Part shown: piece by piece, positions 57,021 to 64,000 of the stretch | How positions within the stretch are numbered: position 1 is the stretch's first letter | How the letters are laid out: the number at the start of each line of letters is the position of its first letter | Source: an uncultured Ruminococcus sp. | Lineage (GTDB): Bacteria > Bacillota > Clostridia > Oscillospirales > Acutalibacteraceae | Length of the DNA: 64,000 nt | Reading direction: 5' to 3' | Assembly (NCBI GenBank): GCA_910585865.1 | Contig: CAJUGO010000001.1 | Span: 309,856 to 373,855 of the forward strand | Translations under genes and position numbers: made by a program | The notes under the pieces: generated by a model | The model's database searches: none | What the model saw: only the letters and a program-made list of their open reading frames with translations | Told to the model about the DNA's origin: nothing

Positions 57021-57860
57021 TTACCTGTTAAGCAATTTTTTCTTATATTGCGCAGGAGTGCAGTTATGAATCTTTTTGCATTGTGTAATAAATGATTTCA
57101 CATTGGCAAAACCATTTTCAAGCGCTGCGGCGGAAACAGTAGAATTTTTATTTAGCATATCCTGCACCGCGTTTTCCAAACGTAAATTTGCCAGATAATC
57201 GGAAAAACTTACTTGAGTTATATTTTTAAAGTATTTAGAAAAATAAGATGGTGACAAATTTACAACAGACGAAATTTCATTAAGAGGTATTTCTCTTTTA
57301 AAATTTTCATTAATATATGCTATAGCTGTTTTTGCATATGAGAAATCTCGTTTAGGAATAATAAGAGTATCTGAAGTACGCTTGAAGCACAAACAGTATT
57401 TCAAAAGAATATAATAAATTCTGTTAATATTTGAAACCTGCAAAAGGGTGGAATAATCGTCATTTTGATAATCGGTTTCAGAAATTTCTTTAAGAACGGA
57501 AACAATCTTTGATTTTGTTTCAGAAAATTTGTAAATATCAAAAATAACACTTTCAATAGGTTTGCAGAAAATGCGCATGTATTCAAACGAAATTTGAATA
57601 CATACAAGATTTACTGTAGTTCCGGCTGCAGGCCGAACAAGGTGAACATCTTCACTGTTAAACAAGAAAAAGTCTCCCTCATTTACAATAACCGACTCAC
57701 CGTTATTTAAACATTCAGCTTTGCCGTCGATAACATAAACAATTTCAGGTTCCCGGTGCCAGTGCAGTTCAGTTTTGTGAGTTTCAGATGAAAGTCTCAG
57801 ATACATAATTTTTGCAGGGATGTTTTTGTCATAATTTATGATTTCGTATTTATAATTCAA
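57021..57860 (-). CDS. AraC-family regulator with cupin sensor domain
   Basis: 279 residues from a TTG at 57860 behind AGGAAG. N-terminal cupin (~15-130: ELHWHREPEIVYVIDG, NEGDFFLFNSEDVH), C-terminal double helix-turn-helix (~175-275: EIPLNEISSVVNLSPSYFSK split across the first helix pair). Typical of AraC regulators that sense a sugar or related ligand. Divergent from a second AraC gene, with a 140-base gap between them. Target unknown; the neighbouring dockerin gene is a candidate. Confidence 0.88.
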   Translation of the reverse strand: MNYKYEIINYDKNIPAKIMYLRLSSETHKTELHWHREPEIVYVIDGKAECLNNGESVIVNEGDFFLFNSEDVHLVRPAAGTTVNLVCIQISFEYMRIFCKPIESVIFDIYKFSETKSKIVSVLKEISETDYQNDDYSTLLQVSNINRIYYILLKYCLCFKRTSDTLIIPKRDFSYAKTAIAYINENFKREIPLNEISSVVNLSPSYFSKYFKNITQVSFSDYLANLRLENAVQDMLNKNSTVSAAALENGFANVKSFITQCKKIHNCTPAQYKKKLLNR

Positions 57861-58000
57861 AACTTCTTCTTCCTTTTTGTACTGATATATTGCAAAAGAT
57901 GCATAATTGTTGTATATTATTAATAGTATAACTCGAATAAATTCGTAAATCTATAAATAATTGTTTTTAGATAATGGACAAATGTTGCTTGGAGGGCTTT

Positions 58001-58813
58001 ATGGAATGCAGTCAGGATAAAAATGAACTTGCTTTTTCATACATATCGAGCGGTACAGTTTTTGCAAATAAGGATAACAATTTGGATTCTTCGGCAGCGG
58101 GCAGCTACAGATTGTTTTATGTTACGCAGGGAAAGGGTACGGTAACAATTAACAGTATTAGTTACCGGGTAAAAAAGGATAGCTCTTTTCTTGTATTTCC
58201 GTATTTAAAATTTCAATTGCAGTCCGATTTATGCGACCCGTTGGGGTACAAATGGATTGAATTTAAAGGAACAGTAGCATCATGGCTTATAAGTAAGACT
58301 GCATTTAGCATAAGAAACCCTGTTATGAAAAAAATTCCTGTAAAAAATATAGAGGAATATTTTGATATGGGGCATGAGTATGTTGACAAGACATATTCAA
58401 TTTGCAGAATAAACGGAAAAATATTTGTGTTGCTTTCGTATTATATGCAGTATTATCCGTGTAATTATGAAAAAAATACAAATTATGTATTTATAGCCCG
58501 TGATTATATTCAGAAGAATCATAATAAATTAGACTGCACTGTTACAAGTGTTGTAAACCACGTTAAAATCGACAGAACGTATCTTTACCGTCTTTTTAAA
58601 CAGGAGACAGGGATGTCAATAATACAATATATAAATAAATGCCGAATGTCACATGCCGCAATACTGCTTATTGATGAAAATATATCAATTAAGGACGTAG
58701 CATACTTTGTCGGTTTTGCAGATCAGATGTATTTTTCACGAATGTTTAAAAAAATAAACGGACAAACTCCTACGGAGTACAGAAAGAGCCTAAACAATCA
58801 TTACAAAAATTAA
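58001..58813 (+). CDS. AraC-family regulator
   Basis: 270 residues from the ATG at 58001, behind GGAGGG; an ATG at 57974 lacks a site. N-terminal cupin-like domain (~10-110, with YVTQGKGTVTINSISYRV-type strands) and C-terminal AraC helix-turn-helix (~165-265, VAYFVGFADQMYFSRMFKK and TPTEYRKS). Only weakly like the divergent neighbour beyond the common fold. Target unknown. Confidence 0.88.
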   Translation: MECSQDKNELAFSYISSGTVFANKDNNLDSSAAGSYRLFYVTQGKGTVTINSISYRVKKDSSFLVFPYLKFQLQSDLCDPLGYKWIEFKGTVASWLISKTAFSIRNPVMKKIPVKNIEEYFDMGHEYVDKTYSICRINGKIFVLLSYYMQYYPCNYEKNTNYVFIARDYIQKNHNKLDCTVTSVVNHVKIDRTYLYRLFKQETGMSIIQYINKCRMSHAAILLIDENISIKDVAYFVGFADQMYFSRMFKKINGQTPTEYRKSLNNHYKN

Positions 58814-58841
58814 TATATTATTTAGTGCATTAAGTATAGGG

Positions 58842-58879
58842 ACAGATAAGTTTTCTAATACTTATTATATATTATCTGT
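58842..58879. promoter_or_regulatory. Inverted repeat upstream of rubredoxin gene
   Basis: ACAGATAA (58842-58849) and TTATCTGT (58872-58879) are an exact 8-bp inverted repeat with a 22-base AT-rich spacer. It lies between the AraC stop and the hrb start, where a promoter/operator is expected. Confidence 0.4.
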
Positions 58880-58913
58880 ATTATTATATCAATATGAAAA
58901 CGGAGGTCAAAAA

Positions 58914-59522
58914 ATGGATATAAATGCTCTTAATAAAATTTGCTGTGGATTATTTGTACTTACAGCTTCTGACGAAAACGGACAAAACGGATGTATAATT
59001 AATACTGTAATGCAGGTAACGTCGTCACCGGTTAAGATTTCTGTTACAGTCAACAAAAGTAATTATACGACAGATATGATATTAAAGACAAAAAAATTCA
59101 ATATCAGCTGTCTTGATGAAACAGCCGAATTTGATTTGTTCAAAACTTTTGGTTTTTCAAGCGGACGTACAGTTAATAAGTTTGCAGATTTTAAAGATTT
59201 TAAGATAGCCCCAAACAAAATAAATTATATTACAAGAAGTACTAATGCGTATATTTGCGCAGAGGTTACAGATACTATAGACGTCGGAACACACTATATA
59301 TTTATTGCAGAAGTAACAGATGCAGAGGTTTTATCGGTTTATCCGAGTGCGTCATATGCATATTATCACAGCAATATTAAACCTGCTCCTGCTGAAAACA
59401 AGTCGGAAAAAAACCGTTGGGTATGTACAATTTGCGGATATGTATATGAGGGTGATGAACTGCCTGATGATTTTATTTGTCCGTTATGCAAGCATCCTGC
59501 ATCTGATTTCAAAAAAATGTGA
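58914..59522 (+). CDS. hrb: High-molecular-weight rubredoxin (flavin reductase-rubredoxin fusion)
   Basis: 202 residues. FMN-binding flavin-reductase domain (~1-150, CGLFVLTASDENGQNGCI and the NKSNYTTDMI loop) fused to a C-terminal rubredoxin (~165-202) with CTICGYVY and CPLC, the two pairs of iron ligands. In clostridia Hrb passes electrons from NADH to flavodiiron or rubrerythrin-type proteins that reduce O2 or peroxide. It precedes rubrerythrin by 70 bases, fitting that role. Start behind GGAGG. Confidence 0.9.
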   Translation: MDINALNKICCGLFVLTASDENGQNGCIINTVMQVTSSPVKISVTVNKSNYTTDMILKTKKFNISCLDETAEFDLFKTFGFSSGRTVNKFADFKDFKIAPNKINYITRSTNAYICAEVTDTIDVGTHYIFIAEVTDAEVLSVYPSASYAYYHSNIKPAPAENKSEKNRWVCTICGYVYEGDELPDDFICPLCKHPASDFKKM

Positions 59523-59592
59523 TACTAAATTTACTTAAACATAAAAACTTTTCCGATGCTTAACTGAATTTAGTATAGAAGGAGAAGATGTA

Positions 59593-60129
59593 ATGGAATT
59601 AAAAGGTTCTAAAACAGAGAAAAATCTTGAGGCTGCATTTGCCGGCGAGTCAATGGCTCGCAATAAGTATACATTTTATGGTGCAAAAGCAAGGGAAGAC
59701 GGTTATGTTCAGATTGCGGAACTTTTTGAGGAAACAGCAAATAATGAACGCGCACACGCTGAACTTTGGTATAAGCTTTTGAAAAGCGGTATTGGGGCAA
59801 CCTCTGATAATTTAAATGCGGCGGCACAGGGCGAAAATTATGAATGGAGCGACATGTATCCCTCTTTTGCGAAAGAAGCAAGAGAAGAGGGCTTTGATTT
59901 TATTGCAGAGTTATTTGACAAGGTAGCAAAAATAGAAGAGGAACACGAGCAGCGGTTTAAAAAGCTTTTGCAGAATGTTGAGGGTGATCTTGTTTTCACA
60001 AAGGATCAGGACGTTATTTGGCAGTGTATAAACTGCGGACATATCTGCATAGGAAAAAAGGCGCCGGAGGTTTGTCCTGTGTGTGCAAAGCCTAAAAGCT
60101 ATTTCAGGGAGAAGCCCGAGAATTATTAA
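59593..60129 (+). CDS. rbr: Rubrerythrin
   Basis: 178 residues. Four-helix diiron domain with ligands Glu in AFAGESMARN, NNERAHAE and EEEHEQRF, then a rubredoxin-like C-terminus (CINCGHIC and CPVCAKPKSYF). Reduces hydrogen peroxide using electrons probably supplied by the upstream Hrb. Own ribosome site AAGGAG. Oxygen defence of an anaerobe. Confidence 0.95.
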   Translation: MELKGSKTEKNLEAAFAGESMARNKYTFYGAKAREDGYVQIAELFEETANNERAHAELWYKLLKSGIGATSDNLNAAAQGENYEWSDMYPSFAKEAREEGFDFIAELFDKVAKIEEEHEQRFKKLLQNVEGDLVFTKDQDVIWQCINCGHICIGKKAPEVCPVCAKPKSYFREKPENY

Positions 60130-60187
60130 TTCTCATCAGCCTTGAGATTTGTAATTGCATTTGGATTTTAATATTATTAAGTAACAA

Positions 60188-60222
60188 AATATCATCCCGG
60201 ATTACCGGGGTGATATTTTTTT
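60188..60222 (+). terminator. Terminator after rubrerythrin gene
   Basis: AATATCATCCCGG/CCGGGGTGATATT stem (one wobble), ATTA loop, TTTTTT. Confidence 0.9.
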
Positions 60223-60499
60223 GCTTACATATGTTGTTTTATAAATAAAAAAATCCTTTATAGAGTAAAATTACTGGCCATTTAACCTATAAAAAGCAAG
60301 AATTACGCTAAATATGGCAATAAAATAAGTTATTACAAAATGGTAACAAAATTAATACAAAATGATTAAAATGATTTTCTTGCAAATTGCATACATTTTT
60401 GCAGGAAAATTAGTTTGAAAACCAAAAAAAATAATGCTTTTTAGGAAAAATATTCTAGAATAGCCGTTATATTGCACAAAAATCGGATTTGCAATTAGT
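60223..60499. other. Long AT-rich leader region with TTGCAA repeats
   Basis: No gene. A 12-bp hairpin with one G-T pair, ATTTTCTTGCAA/TTGCAGGAAAAT (60374-60385 and 60399-60410), and scattered TTGCA-type hexamers at 60380, 60387, 60399, 60472, 60489 and 60582. TTGCAA is itself palindromic. They flank the promoter at 60500 and could be operators. Confidence 0.4.
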
Positions 60500-60528
60500 T
60501 TGACATAACCAAAAAGCAGGGCTATAAT
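60500..60528 (+). promoter_or_regulatory. Promoter of YabE-like gene
   Basis: TTGACA (60500-60505), 17-base spacer, TATAAT (60523-60528): consensus. Leader of about 70 bases follows, too short for a ydaO-type c-di-AMP riboswitch. Confidence 0.9.
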
Positions 60529-60604
60529 GTGGCAAAGTACCAGGCAGACAAATTTCAAACTATGAAAGTTATGAAAAATTTTTGCAATATAAAGGAGTTG
60601 TACT

Positions 60605-61774
60605 ATGCATATTAAGAAAGATAAATTAAAATTTATTCGTTCAGTTTTTGCGTTAACTCTTGCCGGGGCAATTGTTTTTGGATCAGTATTTACTGTAGCT
60701 GCAGCGGTTCAGACAGAGCGTGGTTCAGACATCAGTGATGTTTACAGCACTGATGCAGAGACAACGGCCGGGGTGGAAATGGTAAACGGTGATATTGTTA
60801 TTGCAAACATGGATGAAACAGGTATTTCAATTGATATGTTAAAGGCCAATAAAATAATAGTAAATTATTATGGCAAGATTAAAAAAATATATATAGCGAA
60901 GGGTACCGTAGCTGACGTGCTTGATAAAGCAGGAATTAAGCTGGATAAAAATCAGGTTACAGAGCCTGCGTTGTCTGCAGAGATTAAAGATGACATGGTG
61001 ATTTCTGTTTACAACGGCAGAAAAGTTTCAGTTACAGCTGACGGAGAAACAAAAGAATTATATGTTCCGAAGGGAAATGTTGAGGAGGTATTAAACCGCT
61101 TTGGTTATCGCATTACAGAAGATGACCTCTTAAACGTTTCGCGTAACAGCCAAATATGGGAAACTGACAAAATTATTATTAAACGAGTAGTATACGGAGA
61201 AGAGACTGTAACAGAAAATATTTCTTATGACAGCCTTACCGAAACATCAGATAAAATTGATCTCGGTGAAACAAAGTTAAAAACTAAAGGTGCACACGGA
61301 AAAAAACTTGTTACAAGAAAATGCAAATATATTGACGGTAAAAAAGTTTCCGGCAAAATTGTCGAAAGTAAAACTATTAAAAAGCCGACAGATAAAGTAA
61401 CTCTTGTAGGAACAAGGGGTGCATCAGTTAACGGAGGCGCAGGTACATTTACAGATATGTACGGCAACAGTGTTGTGTATTCAAGTGTACATACCGGTTC
61501 GGGTACAGCGTACACAGCGCCTGCCGGCGCAAGCACGGCAACAGGTGTGCCGGCTTATCACGGTGGTGTTGCAGTTAATCCTAACATTATTCCTTACGGA
61601 TCAAAGCTTTATATTGTTTCGACTGACGGCAGCTTTGTTTATGGTTATGCAACAGCAGTTGATACAGGAGGAGCATTGATGGACGGTTCGGCTATTGTTG
61701 ACTGCTTCTATAATACCTATGACGAGTGTGTAAACTTCGGAAGAAGAGATGTAAATGTTTATGTTGTAGGGTAA
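60605..61774 (+). CDS. YabE-like secreted protein: DUF348, G5 and 3D domains
   Basis: 389 residues. Signal peptide (~1-35, cleavage near AVAAA), two DUF348 repeats (~80-190: VADVLDKAGIKL, VEEVLNRFGYRI), a G5 domain (~190-265) and a C-terminal 3D domain (~295-389) with DTGGALMDGSAIVD and NFGRRDVNVYV, where the three conserved Asp line the active site. 3D domains in YabE/Sps2-like proteins act as peptidoglycan lytic enzymes related to resuscitation factors. Start behind AAAGGAG. Confidence 0.9.
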   Translation: MHIKKDKLKFIRSVFALTLAGAIVFGSVFTVAAAVQTERGSDISDVYSTDAETTAGVEMVNGDIVIANMDETGISIDMLKANKIIVNYYGKIKKIYIAKGTVADVLDKAGIKLDKNQVTEPALSAEIKDDMVISVYNGRKVSVTADGETKELYVPKGNVEEVLNRFGYRITEDDLLNVSRNSQIWETDKIIIKRVVYGEETVTENISYDSLTETSDKIDLGETKLKTKGAHGKKLVTRKCKYIDGKKVSGKIVESKTIKKPTDKVTLVGTRGASVNGGAGTFTDMYGNSVVYSSVHTGSGTAYTAPAGASTATGVPAYHGGVAVNPNIIPYGSKLYIVSTDGSFVYGYATAVDTGGALMDGSAIVDCFYNTYDECVNFGRRDVNVYVVG

Positions 61775-61788
61775 ATAAGCAATTTTTT

Positions 61789-61818
61789 AAGGGTGAATAC
61801 ATGTGTATTCATCCTTTT
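61789..61818 (+). terminator. Terminator after YabE-like gene
   Basis: AAGGGTGAATACA/TGTATTCATCCTT with a 2-base loop opening, then TT. Confidence 0.8.
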
Positions 61819-61833
61819 GTTTATAAATTAATG

Positions 61834-61862
61834 TTGATTTATCGAAGTTAATGCGCTATAAT
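61834..61862 (+). promoter_or_regulatory. Promoter of lipoprotein gene
   Basis: TTGATT (61834-61839), 17-base spacer, TATAAT (61857-61862), 42 bases before the ATG. Confidence 0.75.
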
Positions 61863-61904
61863 ATAAAATAACTTTTAGCAAATGATACCGAAAGGAATAA
61901 TATT

Positions 61905-62468
61905 ATGAAGAAATTTTTTACAGCTGTTTTATGTGCAGGCCTTATTGCAGTAACAGCGTCAGGATGCGGATATTCAGATGCACTTTTAGATTCTAAGAGC
62001 TCTGTAACTCAGCCAAGCGAAGCAAACAGTAATCCTGCAACAGAGGATGAAGTGAAATCATCCGATTATAAAAATGATCTAAACGGTTTGGTTGATTATT
62101 TTGTTGCTAAGGAATATATAAAAGATGATAAAAACACTGTTACGGAAATGGATGCCGCAAGCATAGGAGCAGAAAAAGGTAAGAAGTTTGCCAATACATT
62201 TGAAACTAAGAATATTACAATTGAGCTTTACGAATATAATCAGGATAAGCTCAATGAAACTGCAGAAAATATTCTTGAATCAGTTAAAAAAGACGGTACT
62301 TTCAGTATCTACAGTTTGCCTGATGTTCCTGCTTATATCTCAGATAACGGAAAATTTCTTATGATTTATACTGATGCAAGCATTGATAATAAAAATCCTG
62401 ATAAGACTTCGCCTAATTTTCAGCACCGCGAAGAGGTAATAGAGGATTTCAAAGCGTTTAACAATTGA
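61905..62468 (+). CDS. Predicted lipoprotein, unknown function
   Basis: 187 residues. Signal with lipobox ASGC (Cys ~21), Ser/Asn-rich linker to ~50, then a single alpha/beta domain (~55-187). No family recognised; similar small lipoproteins with a folded tail are common in this group. Own promoter and terminator, so a single-gene unit. Start behind AAAGGA. Confidence 0.75.
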   Translation: MKKFFTAVLCAGLIAVTASGCGYSDALLDSKSSVTQPSEANSNPATEDEVKSSDYKNDLNGLVDYFVAKEYIKDDKNTVTEMDAASIGAEKGKKFANTFETKNITIELYEYNQDKLNETAENILESVKKDGTFSIYSLPDVPAYISDNGKFLMIYTDASIDNKNPDKTSPNFQHREEVIEDFKAFNN

Positions 62469-62477
62469 AATGTATAT

Positions 62478-62517
62478 AAAAAACAACTCCTGATTTTATA
62501 TCAGGAGTTGTTTTTTT
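62478..62517. terminator. Bidirectional terminator
   Basis: 16-bp stem AAAAAACAACTCCTGA/TCAGGAGTTGTTTTTT with a 7-base loop; convergent genes on both sides. Confidence 0.93.
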
Positions 62518-62544
62518 GAAAATCTATGTTGACTAAAAATATTT

Positions 62545-63636
62545 TCATTTTAATTTTGTGCCGCAGTTACTGCAAAACTGTGCGTTCAGATTGCATTGAC
62601 AGCCGCAATTGGGACAAATAGGCGCTGGATGGTGCATTGTGCGGTCAGTATTTGCTTCGCTTTGTAAATATGGATTCTGATCAAAATGCACATTTTGCGG
62701 TTCAAAGTTTAATGGCTGAGCATTATTGATTATTTGGGAGGGAGATTCGTCAAGTGAAATGTTTAACTCTGACTCAGGCAATGGATGTGAATTGCTTTTT
62801 ATTGCAGTAGTGTATTTGTTAATATCCTTTCTGTATGAAAAGGCGAAAATTGCAAGAATAATATAAAGTGCAGTATTAATATCTAAAAATGCAAGTGCGC
62901 TGGCGTTTAAATTAACATTGCTCAGGGCTCTATGCAGCTCAAACAGTGCTCCGTAAGTTTCTGCAGTCCCGTAATATTGAATAAAAGTAGCAAGAGAATC
63001 TGCGGCTTGCTGTATAATCGCGGGATAAAAAATAAATGAAATAACAGAGGATACAATGGAAAGTGCAAAAAGAATTATTGCTGTTATGCCCAGCCCTAAA
63101 GCACCTTTTTTGTAAATAAAAACGGAAGAAACGCTCTTTTTTACAGAATTTGCAAAAATAAAAATAAAAACAGAATATATTAATGTTATTATAAACACGG
63201 GAATTGCAAAAGCAAAAATATACGGAAGAAATGGTTTTATCAAAAGATCAAAGTATTGCGGAAAAGCAATATAAAAAATCCCAATGCAGGCCGCGCCAAT
63301 CAGAATAAGGCTTATTATAAAAATATTTGCAACAGCAAATATCTTTAATAAAACAACAGGAGATTTATAAGAAGTAAAAGATTCGTTATTTTTGCTTTTA
63401 AAATATAAAAGAAAAAAAGCAACACTCATTATTATAGAAAAAGGGTCAAACTGAACCGAATTTCCATTAAAACGAAAGCTGAACAAAATATGAAAGGCTG
63501 TGCCTGCGGTAAAGAGACTTAAAACGGCTTTTACCGCAAAAGCTATGGCAACAATTAATGTGATTGGTTTTGCAAAAAGACTTTTTATAATTTTAATGTT
63601 TTGCTGATAAGGATAAAAAGAATGTTCATTATTCAT
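62545..63636 (-). CDS. Polytopic membrane protein with C-terminal zinc ribbon
   Basis: 363 residues. About six hydrophobic segments (~25-48, ~60-75, ~92-120, ~130-165, ~180-205, ~250-270) and a cytoplasmic tail with a single zinc ribbon at the end (CPNCGCQCN...CSNCGTKLK). The tail before it is Asn/Gln/Pro-rich. Same ribbon type as the proteins at the left edge of the window, but no other similarity. Function unknown. ATG behind GGAGG. Confidence 0.78.
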   Translation of the reverse strand: MNNEHSFYPYQQNIKIIKSLFAKPITLIVAIAFAVKAVLSLFTAGTAFHILFSFRFNGNSVQFDPFSIIMSVAFFLLYFKSKNNESFTSYKSPVVLLKIFAVANIFIISLILIGAACIGIFYIAFPQYFDLLIKPFLPYIFAFAIPVFIITLIYSVFIFIFANSVKKSVSSVFIYKKGALGLGITAIILFALSIVSSVISFIFYPAIIQQAADSLATFIQYYGTAETYGALFELHRALSNVNLNASALAFLDINTALYIILAIFAFSYRKDINKYTTAIKSNSHPLPESELNISLDESPSQIINNAQPLNFEPQNVHFDQNPYLQSEANTDRTMHHPAPICPNCGCQCNLNAQFCSNCGTKLK

Positions 63637-63830
63637 TATGAAACCTCCACAGAAGAAAAAGTATCAGTTGATACCTATATTTTATAATATTGCAGAAAAA
63701 ATTACAAGAGTCAGTTTTATGCGACATTATACTCAGATACTATATGTAGTATTAATCAATGAATATATTGAAAAAAAACACTAGTGAATTTAAGAAATAA
63801 AAAAAATTTGAATTTTTTTGAAAAAAAGGG

Positions 63831-63859
63831 TTGACTTTTGTAAAATTACGCACTATAAT
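63831..63859 (+). promoter_or_regulatory. rRNA operon promoter
   Basis: TTGACT (63831-63836), 17-base spacer, TATAAT (63854-63859), preceded by an A/T-tract UP-like element (63801-63828). Typical strong rrn promoter. Confidence 0.88.
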
Positions 63860-63865
63860 AGACAA

Positions 63866-64000
63866 TGTTCCGCGCAAGAGAACACAACACAGACAGTAAT
63901 AAATACTACTAATCTGCAGTGTTTTTGGTTGTGCAATATGAACAAGTAGGACCTTGAAAATTAAACAACGAGAAAATAAAGAAACCCGTAATGACTTTGA
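63866..64000 (+). ncRNA. 16S rRNA leader (start of an rrn operon)
   Basis: After the promoter comes a gene-less leader containing ACCTTGAAAATTAAACAAC, the boxA-like block found just before 16S in clostridia. The 16S gene itself must begin beyond the right edge. Confidence 0.7.

Noticed and set aside
60529..60604. c-di-AMP (ydaO) riboswitch before the YabE-like gene
   Set aside because: These are common before 3D-domain genes, but the ~70-base leader is too short and has no conserved ydaO blocks.

Overview
This window is the replication-origin neighbourhood of a low-G+C Gram-positive bacterium, most likely a gut-type member of the Oscillospiraceae/Ruminococcaceae (Clostridia). Three things point there: the Firmicutes gene orders rpmH-rnpA-yidD-yidC-khpB-mnmE-mnmG-rsmG-noc-parA-parB and dnaA-dnaN-rlbA-recF-remB-gyrB-gyrA, two secreted proteins ending in dockerin modules, and anaerobe-type rubredoxin/rubrerythrin proteins. 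The assignment is inferred from gene content; no 16S sequence is present, although an rRNA promoter and leader begin at the right edge.

Layout. 1-2.6 kb (-): zinc-ribbon/SPFH membrane-associated cluster. 2.7-7.2 kb (-): aspS, hisS, an MgsA-family protein and minD. 7.4-12 kb (-): cell-shape operon mreB-mreC-mreD-mrdA. 12-15.3 kb (-): dut, a U32 peptidase-family protein and zapA. 15.5-19.8 kb (+): a GH13 glycosidase and a secreted tandem-nitrilase protein with a dockerin. 19.8-31.9 kb (-): HD hydrolase, lipoprotein, gyrA, thioesterase, gyrB, two CXXC zinc-ribbon membrane proteins, remB, recF, rlbA, dnaN, dnaA. 31.9-32.4 kb: AT-rich divergence point, the presumed oriC. 32.4-43.3 kb (+): rpmH through parB and serS, with one perfect and one near-perfect parS. 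43.5-53 kb: small membrane proteins, guaB, a ROK glucokinase, three tRNA genes, an ISL3 transposase remnant, a PadR/HAAS/DUF4097 operon, an orphan Usp protein, rplM-rpsI. 53-64 kb: Big2/YARHG protein, large dockerin protein, two divergent AraC regulators, high-molecular-weight rubredoxin plus rubrerythrin, a YabE-like 3D-domain protein, a lipoprotein, a zinc-ribbon membrane protein and the rrn promoter.

Genes point away from the dnaA/rpmH boundary on both sides, as expected for leading-strand bias. The core sections cover replication initiation, segregation, topology, cell shape and the start of translation. The accessory sections carry surface and secreted proteins and oxygen/peroxide defence.

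The main unusual signals are four. DnaA lacks the usual base-contacting residues in its recognition helix, and its origin region lacks a cluster of canonical DnaA boxes but carries a repeated ATGTT(A/G)(A/G)AAA-type motif. The MgsA-family protein has replaced the three residues that correspond to the known catalytic Asp/His/Asp. The secreted nitrilase protein has one dead and one intact domain. MinD stands without MinC or MinE and lacks an obvious membrane-targeting tail.
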